Part shown: positions 7,938-15,992 of the stretch, in pieces
Position numbering within the stretch: the stretch's first letter is position 1
Layout of the letters: each line of letters begins with the position of its first letter
Assembly (NCBI GenBank): GCA_934589065.1
Contig: CAKTNN010000014.1
Span: forward strand, 1 to 49,301
Length of the DNA: 49,301 nucleotides
DNA from: an uncultured Oscillospiraceae bacterium
GTDB lineage: Bacteria > Bacillota > Clostridia > Oscillospirales > Oscillospiraceae
Reading direction: 5' to 3'
Notes under the pieces: generated by a model
What the model was told of the DNA's origin: nothing
Seen by the model: only the letters and a program-made list of their open reading frames with translations
Databases searched by the model: none
Program-made: the position numbers and the translations under genes

Positions 7938-9608
7938 TTACTGCTCGTACAGGGTGCTGTAGTCACCCTCCTCTGTAGACGCTCCGGGTTTGACTGTCTT
8001 CCCGTAGGGGAACGCCAGCTTATCTTCCATGGTAATTCCGGAAAGAATCTCCGTATAGCTGCCCCATACGCTTTTGCCCGTTGCTACAGTGCGCTTCTCC
8101 AGTTTTCCGTTCTCCCCTTGGACATAGACAAAGCTCTCTCCTTTTTCCTTCCGGACAAAGGGATTTTGCAGATAGATGCCCCCGCTTCCCTGGGACAGAG
8201 AATACTGGATATTTACATAGTTCCCGCCAACCAAGTCTGCGGATTCGTCCACAAACACGGTAAAGGGGTAGTAGCTTACGTTGGGGTTGCCGTTTCCGTA
8301 GTAATTATCATCAGATGTCGGGAAATCGCCAACGCTTTCCACGGTTCCTGTGTACACCCCACCATTGCGGTAATCCGTTACCGTTACCTCCGAACCGATG
8401 GCAAGCTTTTCCCGGTTCAGCTCGCTGATAGAACCGGAAATATAGAATCCGCCGCCGCCGGAAACCTTAATAATCGGCTGCTGATTCTCCTTGGCCTCTT
8501 CCTGAGACAGCACCGACACCACCTTGCCATCCACCTCGGCATAGATATTGCCATCGTTGGCCTCTCGCTGGGCAATGCTGTACTCTGCCTCTGCCACCTT
8601 GATTTTATACTTCACGTCCAGAATGGTCTTTCTCTGCTGCTCAATCATCTGGGTCAGCTCTTCCTTGGTGTAGGAAGGCCCCTGATCGGCGGTATCGTCA
8701 TCATAGCTTGGCGGCGTAAACGATGGGATGGGAATGGTCGGCTTATCCAATATAGATTTATCAAAGCTGAAATCATCCTGCTTGGAGGCATCAAACAGTT
8801 CGATGGTATACTTATCTTCCCCACAGGAAACATGAGCCCCCTGCCAGAAGACTTTGGTAGAACTGGGGAGGTTATCTTCCGTTGCCTTAAAAACGGCAAA
8901 GTATTCCGCAATGACATAGTCCGATTCCTGCAACTCTCCGGAATCTACTGCCTTTGCAATCTTCCGCTTTGTCTCAATTGCGGTTTTCACCTTTCCCAGC
9001 ATTTCATCGCTTATAGAGGTTGATTCTCTGGGAATAGAACATATTACGGGATTATCTTTGGACGAGCCCGGATAGTTGTCCTTTCGATACTCATCCTTTT
9101 CTCCCTTAGAGGAAACCGTCAGCTCCGTAATGGGCTCTTCCGTTTCCTCCGGCTCCTGATAATCATCGTAAACCGGTTCTGTTTCCACCACCGTTGGCGG
9201 CGTATAAGGAGGCGTATCCAGAAGTTCTCCCAGTCGTGCCTCCTCCTGCTGAAGCTGAAGCTTTAATTGCTCCACGGAAAGGCGTTTCTTTTCCAGTGCC
9301 AAATCCGTGAGCGTCGTATCGAAGGACATCAGCAGGTCGCCCTTTTTCACCGTGTCCCCTTCCTTGACCTTTACGCCCGTAACCGTCTGGGTATCGGACA
9401 GCATCACAGTCTGGATATTGTCGGAGCGGACGGGGCCATAGCTTTCCTGGCTATCTCCCCAGTAGTCTGTCATGCCCACAATATCGAAGGAATACACCTT
9501 TACGCTCTTGCCCCCAGAGGAGTGGGTTGCCGCAAAAATTCCTGCGCCGATGGCAGCCACTGCCACGACCGTGCCACAGGCAACCAAAATCGATTTTTTC
9601 TTATTCAC
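7938..9608 (-). CDS. Membrane-fusion (HlyD/YknX-like) adaptor with a large hairpin insertion
   Basis: A 556-residue adaptor anchored by one N-terminal helix (about residues 7-27). A lipoyl half-domain follows (VKVKEGDTVKKGDLLMSFD), then the first coiled-coil arm (LEKKRLSVEQLKLQLQQEEA). Instead of a simple hairpin turn there are about 150 residues of P/E-rich linker and a small globular segment, then the second arm (about 300-345), the second lipoyl half (GKVVSVLSQEEAKENQQPI) and beta-barrel regions. The start is GTG 9608, overlapping the ATPase stop by 8 nt, with an AGGGGG-type site before it. It probably links permease and ATPase to extracellular substrate handling; there is no TolC in a monoderm. 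Confidence 0.82.
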   Translation of the reverse strand: MNKKKSILVACGTVVAVAAIGAGIFAATHSSGGKSVKVYSFDIVGMTDYWGDSQESYGPVRSDNIQTVMLSDTQTVTGVKVKEGDTVKKGDLLMSFDTTLTDLALEKKRLSVEQLKLQLQQEEARLGELLDTPPYTPPTVVETEPVYDDYQEPEETEEPITELTVSSKGEKDEYRKDNYPGSSKDNPVICSIPRESTSISDEMLGKVKTAIETKRKIAKAVDSGELQESDYVIAEYFAVFKATEDNLPSSTKVFWQGAHVSCGEDKYTIELFDASKQDDFSFDKSILDKPTIPIPSFTPPSYDDDTADQGPSYTKEELTQMIEQQRKTILDVKYKIKVAEAEYSIAQREANDGNIYAEVDGKVVSVLSQEEAKENQQPIIKVSGGGGFYISGSISELNREKLAIGSEVTVTDYRNGGVYTGTVESVGDFPTSDDNYYGNGNPNVSYYPFTVFVDESADLVGGNYVNIQYSLSQGSGGIYLQNPFVRKEKGESFVYVQGENGKLEKRTVATGKSVWGSYTEILSGITMEDKLAFPYGKTVKPGASTEEGDYSTLYEQ

Positions 9609-10296
9609 CGGAAGCGCCCCCTTCCTGCTGGGTCAAAAGCTCGCCATCCAAAATATGATAAACCTTTTTGGCCCGCTGGGCAATGTCCGGGTCATGGGTA
9701 ATCATCAAGATGGTCATGCCGCTGTTGGATAGATCGTCAAAAATATCCATAACCTGTTTCCCGGATTTGGTATCCAGTGCACCGGTCGGCTCGTCCGCCA
9801 GCAGCAGAGCCGGTTTCGTTACCATTGCCCTGGCAATGGCTACCCGCTGGCACTGACCGCCGGACATCTGATTCGGAAGGAAATGAATCCGCTCCTCCAG
9901 TCCTACCGCTTTCAGAGCCTCCTCGGCACGCTGCCGCCGCTCTTTTAAGGGAACCTCCGCATACAATAATGGCAGCGCCACATTGTCCACCGCTTCCATT
10001 TTGGGCATCAAATAAAAGCTCTGAAACACAAAACCAATGTATTTATTCCGCACGTCTGCCAGGTCATCATCTTTTAAATTGCGCAGGTTTTTCCCGTTAA
10101 GCTCATACTCTCCGGAGGTTGGCACATCCAGGCAGCCAATGATATTCATCAGGGTACTCTTTCCGGAACCGGAGGGGCCCATAATGGCGATGTAATCCCC
10201 CTGCTCCACTTCCAGATTGATATTCTTCAATACCCTTACCGGTTCTTTTCCCTGCATATAGTCCTTGCATATATCGGTAAGCTTTAAAATCCGCAA
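9601..10296 (-). CDS. ABC transporter ATP-binding protein (MacB/LolD family)
   Basis: A 231-residue nucleotide-binding subunit with Walker A GPSGSGKST, Q-loop FVFQSFYLMP, signature MSGGQCQRVAIARA, Walker B LLLADEPTGALD and the switch His in MITHDPD. It energises the permease two genes downstream. The start appears to be TTG 10296, immediately after the TGA of the first adaptor gene, so translational coupling is likely. An ATG 13 codons further in would shorten the first beta strand and is less likely. Confidence 0.93.
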   Translation of the reverse strand: MRILKLTDICKDYMQGKEPVRVLKNINLEVEQGDYIAIMGPSGSGKSTLMNIIGCLDVPTSGEYELNGKNLRNLKDDDLADVRNKYIGFVFQSFYLMPKMEAVDNVALPLLYAEVPLKERRQRAEEALKAVGLEERIHFLPNQMSGGQCQRVAIARAMVTKPALLLADEPTGALDTKSGKQVMDIFDDLSNSGMTILMITHDPDIAQRAKKVYHILDGELLTQQEGGASGE

Positions 10297-11676
10297 TCAG
10301 CCCACCCCGCCTTCCAGGGCCTTTTCCATATCCGCATCGGAGATGTCGCCATCGGCAAGTTTCTCCTCTGCCGCAGCCACATCTTCGTCGCTTATTGCAC
10401 CGTTATCATATTGCTCCAGCGCGCCCTCTATGGGAGCGGTTTCCTCAGCCGCTGCATCTGCACCGGCATCCGGATTCATATCGGAATCCATGGGTGCATC
10501 CATGCCCATGTCCGCACCCATATCCGCGCCTTCCTCGCCCTCATCCGTTGTTACCGGCGTATGGGAAGTCGGGGCGCCGGGCTTGCAAAGCTCCTCATCC
10601 GGGAAGGCAATAAAATCCGTGTCCGCAAGGCCGTCGGTCACATCGTAGTTGTCGGTTTCCTCGTTGTACTCTCCCAGGGTAACCGAACGCTTTTCCAGCT
10701 TTCCATGGCTGTTTTCCGCCCAAACATAGGCATTTTCGTTTTCGTCAAAGCAGATATAGGCACTATTCAGCGGAATCCCCACCGTGCCGTCTGCCCCGAT
10801 GTCCCGCTCCAGATACAGGTGCTGACCCATAATCAGTCCATCCACACTGTCCAGTTCCACATAGAAGGGATATTTGCTGGCTGCAGACATAGAATCGGAG
10901 GATGCCATTCGGTTGTTGTCCTCTTTGATGGGATTCTCGTAGTCCACAAGCTTCACCGTACCCAGCCAGGTCTTGCTGCTGTCCACCCGGGAGATCATGC
11001 GAATCCGGTCACCCTCTCGGATCACTCCCTGCTGCAGCTCTCCAATCACGCCTTTGACCCGATAAGAGCCGGCCTGCTGGATGGTGATGTAAGCAGCGGG
11101 ATTTCCCTGACTATCGGTTCCGTTTTCATTGACCGCCTGAATCCGGCCCGTAACCGGAGCCGTAATGGTCGCGTTCTCCAGCAGTTTTCTGGCCTTTTCC
11201 AGCTCTGCCTGCTTGGTCTTTAAATTCAGCTCCGCTTCCTTCTGGCTCACCTGGAGGGTCTGAATTTGGATGGTGTATTGCAGCTTCTGATTAACGCCGG
11301 CCTTATCCCGATCCCGCTCCAGTTCGCCGATCTGAACCTCGTAATCATCCATGCTGGCACTGAGCTGCTCCCGCTCCAAATCCAGCTTGTCCGCAGATAG
11401 CTGCAGCTGGTCCGTATCGTAGGTAAAGAGGGGATCTCCCTCCTTTACATCCTGGCCCTCTTTCACCAGAAGCTCTGCGACCTCTTTATCCGAGTCCTTT
11501 TTGATCTCGGCAATATTCTCGGAAACCACCAGTCCGGAAAAGCGCTCGCCGGTGGTAATTCCCGTCAGGCTGGAAACCTGCTGCACATACACTGCGGTCT
11601 TTTCGCTGCCGCAGCCACTGCTGCCCACAGCCAGGCAAAGAGCCAGCCCAAAAGCCGCCGCCTTCTTAAATTTCAT
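10297..11676 (-). CDS. Efflux adaptor lipoprotein with acidic Met/Asp-rich tail
   Basis: First gene of the exporter operon, 459 residues. The N-terminus is a lipoprotein-type signal (charged MKFKK, hydrophobic core, Cys near residue 22 in GSSGCGS). Lipoyl-like segments (AELLVKEGQDVKEGDPLFTYD; ATITAPVTGRI) flank a predicted coiled-coil hairpin (about 75-150), followed by a beta-barrel and a membrane-proximal domain as in HlyD/RND adaptors. The last about 90 residues are low-complexity and acidic (GADMGADMGMDAPMDSDMNP), which is unusual and could bind cations. ATG 11676 is chosen for its GGGGAGG; a longer in-frame start lacks one. This gives the operon two distinct adaptors. Confidence 0.85.
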   Translation of the reverse strand: MKFKKAAAFGLALCLAVGSSGCGSEKTAVYVQQVSSLTGITTGERFSGLVVSENIAEIKKDSDKEVAELLVKEGQDVKEGDPLFTYDTDQLQLSADKLDLEREQLSASMDDYEVQIGELERDRDKAGVNQKLQYTIQIQTLQVSQKEAELNLKTKQAELEKARKLLENATITAPVTGRIQAVNENGTDSQGNPAAYITIQQAGSYRVKGVIGELQQGVIREGDRIRMISRVDSSKTWLGTVKLVDYENPIKEDNNRMASSDSMSAASKYPFYVELDSVDGLIMGQHLYLERDIGADGTVGIPLNSAYICFDENENAYVWAENSHGKLEKRSVTLGEYNEETDNYDVTDGLADTDFIAFPDEELCKPGAPTSHTPVTTDEGEEGADMGADMGMDAPMDSDMNPDAGADAAAEETAPIEGALEQYDNGAISDEDVAAAEEKLADGDISDADMEKALEGGVG

Positions 11677-11716
11677 ACGTTCATCCTCCCCACAGGGCAT
11701 CATTTTTGTTTTCTCC

Positions 11717-11745
11717 ATCATACGAAAAGCCATTCAAAAAGTCAA
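11717..11745 (-). promoter_or_regulatory. Promoter of the ABC exporter operon
   Basis: TTGACT (11740-11745), 17-bp spacer, TATGAT (11717-11722), about 40 bp upstream of the adaptor start. Confidence 0.75.
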
Positions 11746-11799
11746 CCGTTATGGGGCTTAATACTTCCTTAAGTTTTGCTGAAAGGGAAAGAATATCAA

Positions 11800-11836
11800 T
11801 AAAATTGCCGCACCGGTGCAGTACCGATGCGGCAAT
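11800..11836 (-). terminator. Terminator of the flavodiiron gene
   Basis: A 14-bp stem with one mismatch (11804-11817 with 11823-11836, 5-nt loop) ending in TTTT on the minus strand, just after the flavodiiron stop codon. Confidence 0.85.
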
Positions 11837-11853
11837 ATCCTGCTTGGGTTACA

Positions 11854-13644
11854 TTAACCAATGGGTTCAAAATCAGCTGCTCCGTGCTTGCACAGGGGGC
11901 AAACAATATCCTCCGGGAGTTCCTCGCCCTCGTAAATCCAGCCGCACACCTTGCAGACGAAGCCCTTCTTTCCTTCCGTCTGGGGCTTGGGCTTCACATT
12001 TTTCTGGTAATAGGTGTAGCTCATCGTCTCAGTATCGGACATGACTCTCGCCTCGGTGACCGTGCAAATGAACATACCATGTGTTCCCAGGTCCACATAG
12101 TCTTCCACCTTCAAAGAAAGGAAGGAATTGATATACCGGGGCAGGAACACCAGGCCGTTATCGGAACGCAAAGTTTCCATTCCGGCAAACTTATCCGCCG
12201 TGCGTCCGCTCTGGAAGCCAAACCGCTGGAAGAGGGCAAAGGGTGCCGTCACATCCAGGCAGTTGACATTCATGATGCCGGTCTTGCGGATGGTGTGGTA
12301 GGAGTAATTTTCCTTATTGATGGTCACCGCCACCCGGTTGGGCGTATTGGTAATCTGACTGACGGTATTCACAATCAGTCCGTTGTCTTTATTTCCATCG
12401 TTGCTGGTTACCACATACAGGCCATAGCCAATGTTAAAGAGGGCCGTCAAATCCTTTTTATTGGCAGTGGCATCCTGCTGGGCCAGGTACTCCGTGCACA
12501 GCTCTTTTGCCAGAGCTTCCACCTGGGCAGTGGAGGTTTCATTCAGAGCGGACACAATGCGCACCGTGGTATCCGCAAAGGTCAGGTTTTTGCACTCGGA
12601 GAGCATTGTCTTCATAACCTTTGCAGCCAAAGGCGCCCAGGAGCCGTTTTCCATCAGGGCAACGGTACGATTCCGGAAGTTCCGTTCTGTCAGGTGATGG
12701 ATGAATTCCTTCATAAAGGGGAAGACATCCGCATTGTAGGTTGTGGTCGCCAGCACCAGCTTGCTGTAGCGGAAGGCATCTGCCACTGCCTGGGCCATAT
12801 CGCACCGGGCAAGGTCATGGACGATCACCTTTGGGCAGCCGTATTCCTGAATTCTCGCTGCCAGCTTTTCCACCGCCGCCTTGGTGTTCCCATAGATGCT
12901 GGTGTAAGCAATCACAACACCCTCCGTTTCCACCGTGTAGGAAGACCAGAGGTTATACAGATTCAGGTAGTGGCCCAGATTTTCCGTAAGAACAGGGCCA
13001 TGGAGGGGGCAAATCGCCTGAATATCCAAGGCAGCCGCCTTTTTCAGAAGGTTCTGAACCTGCGCGCCATATTTGCCCACGATGCCGATATAGTAGCGGC
13101 GGGCCTCATCATCCCAGGGCTCCTCCACATCCAGCGCGCCGAATTTACCAAAGCCATCCGCAGAGAACAGTACCTTGTCCGCATCATCATAAGTTACAAT
13201 TACCTCGGGCCAGTGAACCATAGGGGCAGTTACAAAGGTCAGGGTGTGCTTGCCCAGGCACAGAGTGCTCATCTCCCCCACCACGATGCGGCGGTCTTCA
13301 AAGGAAGTTCCAAAGAAAGCCTCCATCATGGCAAAGGCCTTGGCCGAGGAAACAATGGTTGTCTCCGGGAAGAATTTCATAAAATTGGCAACGTTGGCGG
13401 CATGATCCGGCTCCATGTGCTGAACGATCAGATAGTCCGGCTTCCGTCCCTGCAGCACATTCTGGATATGATCCAGCCACTCATGGGTAAAGTTCTTGTC
13501 CACCGTATCCATGACTGCAATCTTTTCATCCAGAATCACATAAGAATTATAGGACATACCATTGGGCACACGGTACTGACCCTCAAACAGGTCTACCTGA
13601 TGGTCATTGACGCCAACATAACGAATACTTTCAGAAACGTTCAT
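11854..13644 (-). CDS. Flavodiiron protein fused to flavin reductase and rubredoxin domains
   Basis: A 596-residue soluble multidomain oxidoreductase, likely reducing O2 (or NO) to protect an anaerobe. Order: metallo-beta-lactamase-like diiron domain with the ligand set HMEPDHAANV (residues about 1-250); flavodoxin domain with FMN loop YTSIYGNTKAA (about 255-400); NAD(P)H:flavin reductase-like domain (about 420-550); and a C-terminal rubredoxin with CKVCGWIYEGEELPEDIVCPLC. The Cys pairs of the rubredoxin are close together, as in rubrerythrin-type rubredoxins. ATG 13644 has AAAAGGAGA upstream. A plausible promoter is TGTACA-17-TAAAAT around 13680-13710. The fusion supplies its own electron chain from NAD(P)H to the diiron site. 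Confidence 0.92.
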   Translation of the reverse strand: MNVSESIRYVGVNDHQVDLFEGQYRVPNGMSYNSYVILDEKIAVMDTVDKNFTHEWLDHIQNVLQGRKPDYLIVQHMEPDHAANVANFMKFFPETTIVSSAKAFAMMEAFFGTSFEDRRIVVGEMSTLCLGKHTLTFVTAPMVHWPEVIVTYDDADKVLFSADGFGKFGALDVEEPWDDEARRYYIGIVGKYGAQVQNLLKKAAALDIQAICPLHGPVLTENLGHYLNLYNLWSSYTVETEGVVIAYTSIYGNTKAAVEKLAARIQEYGCPKVIVHDLARCDMAQAVADAFRYSKLVLATTTYNADVFPFMKEFIHHLTERNFRNRTVALMENGSWAPLAAKVMKTMLSECKNLTFADTTVRIVSALNETSTAQVEALAKELCTEYLAQQDATANKKDLTALFNIGYGLYVVTSNDGNKDNGLIVNTVSQITNTPNRVAVTINKENYSYHTIRKTGIMNVNCLDVTAPFALFQRFGFQSGRTADKFAGMETLRSDNGLVFLPRYINSFLSLKVEDYVDLGTHGMFICTVTEARVMSDTETMSYTYYQKNVKPKPQTEGKKGFVCKVCGWIYEGEELPEDIVCPLCKHGAADFEPIG

Positions 13645-13862
13645 ATCAATTCTCCTTTTGAGATTTATTCTTATTCTTATTTTATCATAGTATTGGTCAT
13701 TTGTACAGTGGCAGAATGCCAAAATTTCCCCAAGATTTTCTGTGAATATTTCAGTATAATTTTATCTATTGAACAGATGCCTTGCGATCTGGCAACTTCA
13801 ATCTCACCATGCATTTCCAAATTCCGGAAGAAAAACGGACACACAAACATTAGGGCGGAGGG

Positions 13863-13891
13863 TTGATTATTTTGTTCATTTATGGTACAAT
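13863..13891 (+). promoter_or_regulatory. Promoter upstream of the small membrane peptide
   Basis: TTGATT (13863-13868), 17-bp spacer, TACAAT (13886-13891). It lies in the 313-nt gap between the flavodiiron gene and the small reading frame; the rest of that gap is A/T-rich with no other feature recognised. Confidence 0.55.
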
Positions 13892-13957
13892 TTGCTTGAC
13901 ATAAAACGATAAACGATCCAAACTTCTTAGGAGGAAGGAACCGTTATAAATTACACC

Positions 13958-14056
13958 ATGAATGGTATTCAAGCACGAAAAGAATCCATTTTCATTGGTA
14001 TATTCGTTTACATCGCCATCTTGGCTTTGCTGTATCTTTTTATCCAACAGCAATAA
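13958..14056 (+). CDS. Candidate 32-residue single-span membrane peptide
   Basis: A short frame starting MNGIQARKESIF and continuing into a hydrophobic segment of about 18 residues that ends LYLFIQQQ. It has a basic N-terminus, one membrane span and a short polar tail, the layout of bacterial small membrane proteins. A plausible promoter lies 67 bp upstream. AGGAGG at 13929-13934 is 23 nt from the ATG, too far for normal use; AAGGAA at 13935-13940 is nearer but weak. No family is recognised. The next gene has its own promoter, so this would be a separate transcript. Confidence 0.4.
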   Translation: MNGIQARKESIFIGIFVYIAILALLYLFIQQQ

Positions 14057-14075
14057 AATCCATTATTTCCCTCTA

Positions 14076-14104
14076 TTGACGCGATACAGGGCGCTTGCTA
14101 TAAT
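14076..14104 (+). promoter_or_regulatory. Strong promoter of the zinc-ribbon membrane protein gene
   Basis: TTGACG (14076-14081), 17-bp spacer, perfect TATAAT (14099-14104). The transcript would begin about 16 nt before the start codon. Confidence 0.85.
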
Positions 14105-14126
14105 GAAGAAAAGGAGGAGGATGTGT

Positions 14127-15242
14127 ATGCCCCGCTATGATTGCCCAAGTTGTGGTCAGCCCTTTAACGGTAAGAAATGCCGCAGCTGCGGATATGAAAC
14201 CTTCAACGAGGAGATTGCCCACCGGCTCCACGTGCACAAAGGAGAGCCGCTGGTAATCCATGATACCACCCGCAGACCCATCCCAACAGCAGATCCCTTT
14301 GGCTGTCCCCCAAAGCCTAAGAAAAAAACGAAAGTCAAAAATAAAAAATGGACTTGGATCATTGTACTTCTTTTGATCCTCTGGTTTCTGACTCCGGTAA
14401 TAGAGGCCGCTAAGTCCCTGGGCAGTGATCTGAGCGATTATTTCAGCTACGTAAGTTCCTCGGGTACGCAGGAAATTTCTGAAGAAGAGCAGCTTCTTTA
14501 CGCGGATGATAATATCCGGGTCACCACCAGCTGGAATATGGAAGACGGCTTTACCAATGACCTTCCCCTGACCATTTACAATGACAGCAAGAAAAGCATC
14601 CGTGTTAGTGATAAAGATCTCACAATAAATGGTTATCTTATGGATTGCTATGCATCCATGACAACGGAAATAAAGCCCGGAAGGTCTGAATCCGCTGACC
14701 TGTACATAAACACCAATGCACTGGATTACTGCGGAATCAGCAACGTCACCTCCTACGAATTTAATCTGGTCTATTACGAAACAAAAGATTATGCCGAAGT
14801 CTGGATGACGGATACCATTTCCGTTCCCTTTGCGGCTACAGACCTCGGCACCAGCCTGCCAAAGGCCGATGATGGAGTTCTCCTTTACGAAGACGATAAC
14901 ATCCGGCTTGTATACCGGGGCTATGAACTATCCAAGTATGACGTCTCCGGTCTATCCGGCACAGCCTTTTTGATTTATGCAGAAAACAACACAGACACGG
15001 AGCTGACCATTCGCAGCGAAGAATGCAAGGCAAATGACCAGGATTTTGACCTATGGGTCTATACCAGCCTCCCCGCTCATGCAAAAACCGTTATTGAAAG
15101 CAAGGCTTATGAATTCCCTGTTGACAGCATCCGACAGCTTCAGACCGTTTCCATTGATTTTACATACAACGATGAAGATTGGAATGAAACAGCCCTGTCC
15201 GTGGTACTGCCAATTACGGAACAAGGAGCAGCAATCCAGTGA
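14127..15242 (+). CDS. Zinc-ribbon membrane protein with duplicated extracytoplasmic domain, function unknown
   Basis: A 371-residue protein of no recognised family. An N-terminal zinc ribbon (CPSC and CRSC, Cys 6, 9, 18, 21) would be cytosolic. A Lys-rich stretch (about 62-74) follows, then one membrane helix (about 75-93) and a large outside region. That region contains two related segments, each opening with a LLY(A/E)DDNIR motif (about residues 123 and 251), suggesting a duplicated beta-sandwich. ATG 14127 follows AAGGAGGAGG at good spacing; ATG 14121 is too close to it. The stop overlaps the GTG start of the AlkD-like gene by 4 nt, so the two are co-translated. Confidence 0.8.
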   Translation: MPRYDCPSCGQPFNGKKCRSCGYETFNEEIAHRLHVHKGEPLVIHDTTRRPIPTADPFGCPPKPKKKTKVKNKKWTWIIVLLLILWFLTPVIEAAKSLGSDLSDYFSYVSSSGTQEISEEEQLLYADDNIRVTTSWNMEDGFTNDLPLTIYNDSKKSIRVSDKDLTINGYLMDCYASMTTEIKPGRSESADLYINTNALDYCGISNVTSYEFNLVYYETKDYAEVWMTDTISVPFAATDLGTSLPKADDGVLLYEDDNIRLVYRGYELSKYDVSGLSGTAFLIYAENNTDTELTIRSEECKANDQDFDLWVYTSLPAHAKTVIESKAYEFPVDSIRQLQTVSIDFTYNDEDWNETALSVVLPITEQGAAIQ

Positions 15243-15931
15243 CGAACGAAGAGATTCAGTCCAGACTGTTTGAAATGCAGGATCCGGCCTATCGGGAATT
15301 TAATGCCAAGTTGATTCCCGGTGTCCATACAATGATCGGCGTCCGAGTTCCTCAGCTTCGCGCTTTTGCAAAGAAGCTGCGGAAGGAAGGGGGATATGAA
15401 ACATTTCTAAGCACCCTCCCCCACACATATTATGAAGAAAACACCCTCCACGCATTTCTGATAGAATCCATTCCGGAATATTCTGAATTTCTTCCGGAAA
15501 TCAATCGGTTTCTGCCCTATATCGACAACTGGGCTACCTGCGATATGCTGCGGCCCAAAAGCATAAAGAAACACCGCCCGGAATTTCTGGAAGAAATCCG
15601 GATATGGTTAAAATCCGAGAAAACCTACACAATTCGATTTGGCCTGAATATGCTTATGTCCTTCTATCTGGATGATCTGTTCACTACAGAAATACCGGAG
15701 TTGGCTGCTCAGGTTGTGCGCGAAGAATACTATGTAAATATGATGCAGGCCTGGTTCTTCGCAACCGCCCTGGCAAAGCAGTGGGATGCTGTCATTCCCT
15801 ATATTCAGGAAAACCGGTTGTCTCCCTGGGTGCATAACAAAACCATTCAAAAATGTGTAGAAAGTTACCGAATTACACCGGAGCAAAAAGAATACCTAAA
15901 GAAACTGAAAATCAAAAAAGCCGCAATGTAA
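15239..15931 (+). CDS. DNA alkylation repair protein (AlkD-like HEAT-repeat glycosylase)
   Basis: A 230-residue all-helical protein of the AlkC/AlkD family, which removes N3- and N7-alkylated purines from DNA. The opening (MQDPAYREFNAKLIPG), GVRVPQLRAFAKKL and the IDNWATCDMLRPK segment are family-typical; the length is normal. It starts at a GTG overlapping the previous stop (GTGA), with AAGGAG about 10 nt upstream, indicating translational coupling. A strong terminator closes the two-gene operon. The link to the zinc-ribbon membrane protein is unexplained. Confidence 0.85.
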   Translation: MTNEEIQSRLFEMQDPAYREFNAKLIPGVHTMIGVRVPQLRAFAKKLRKEGGYETFLSTLPHTYYEENTLHAFLIESIPEYSEFLPEINRFLPYIDNWATCDMLRPKSIKKHRPEFLEEIRIWLKSEKTYTIRFGLNMLMSFYLDDLFTTEIPELAAQVVREEYYVNMMQAWFFATALAKQWDAVIPYIQENRLSPWVHNKTIQKCVESYRITPEQKEYLKKLKIKKAAM

Positions 15932-15932
15932 G

Positions 15933-15966
15933 CAATCCCGACCGTGCCCGGTCGGGATTGTTTGTT
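15933..15966 (+). terminator. Terminator after the AlkD-like gene
   Basis: A perfect 11-bp stem (15933-15943 with 15950-15960, 6-nt loop) followed by TTTGTTTGTTTT. Confidence 0.9.
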
Positions 15967-15992
15967 TGTTTTGGGTTTCCATAAAAATTGGG

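Noticed and set aside
11827..13866. A 679-codon open frame on the plus strand opposite the flavodiiron gene
   Set aside because: It is antisense to a gene with complete motifs, has no family features and no ribosome binding site; it reflects codon bias of the real gene.
13962..14126. An N-terminal extension of the zinc-ribbon membrane protein
   Set aside because: The extended frame runs through the strong promoter at 14076-14104, and the AAGGAGGAGG site lies right before ATG 14127.
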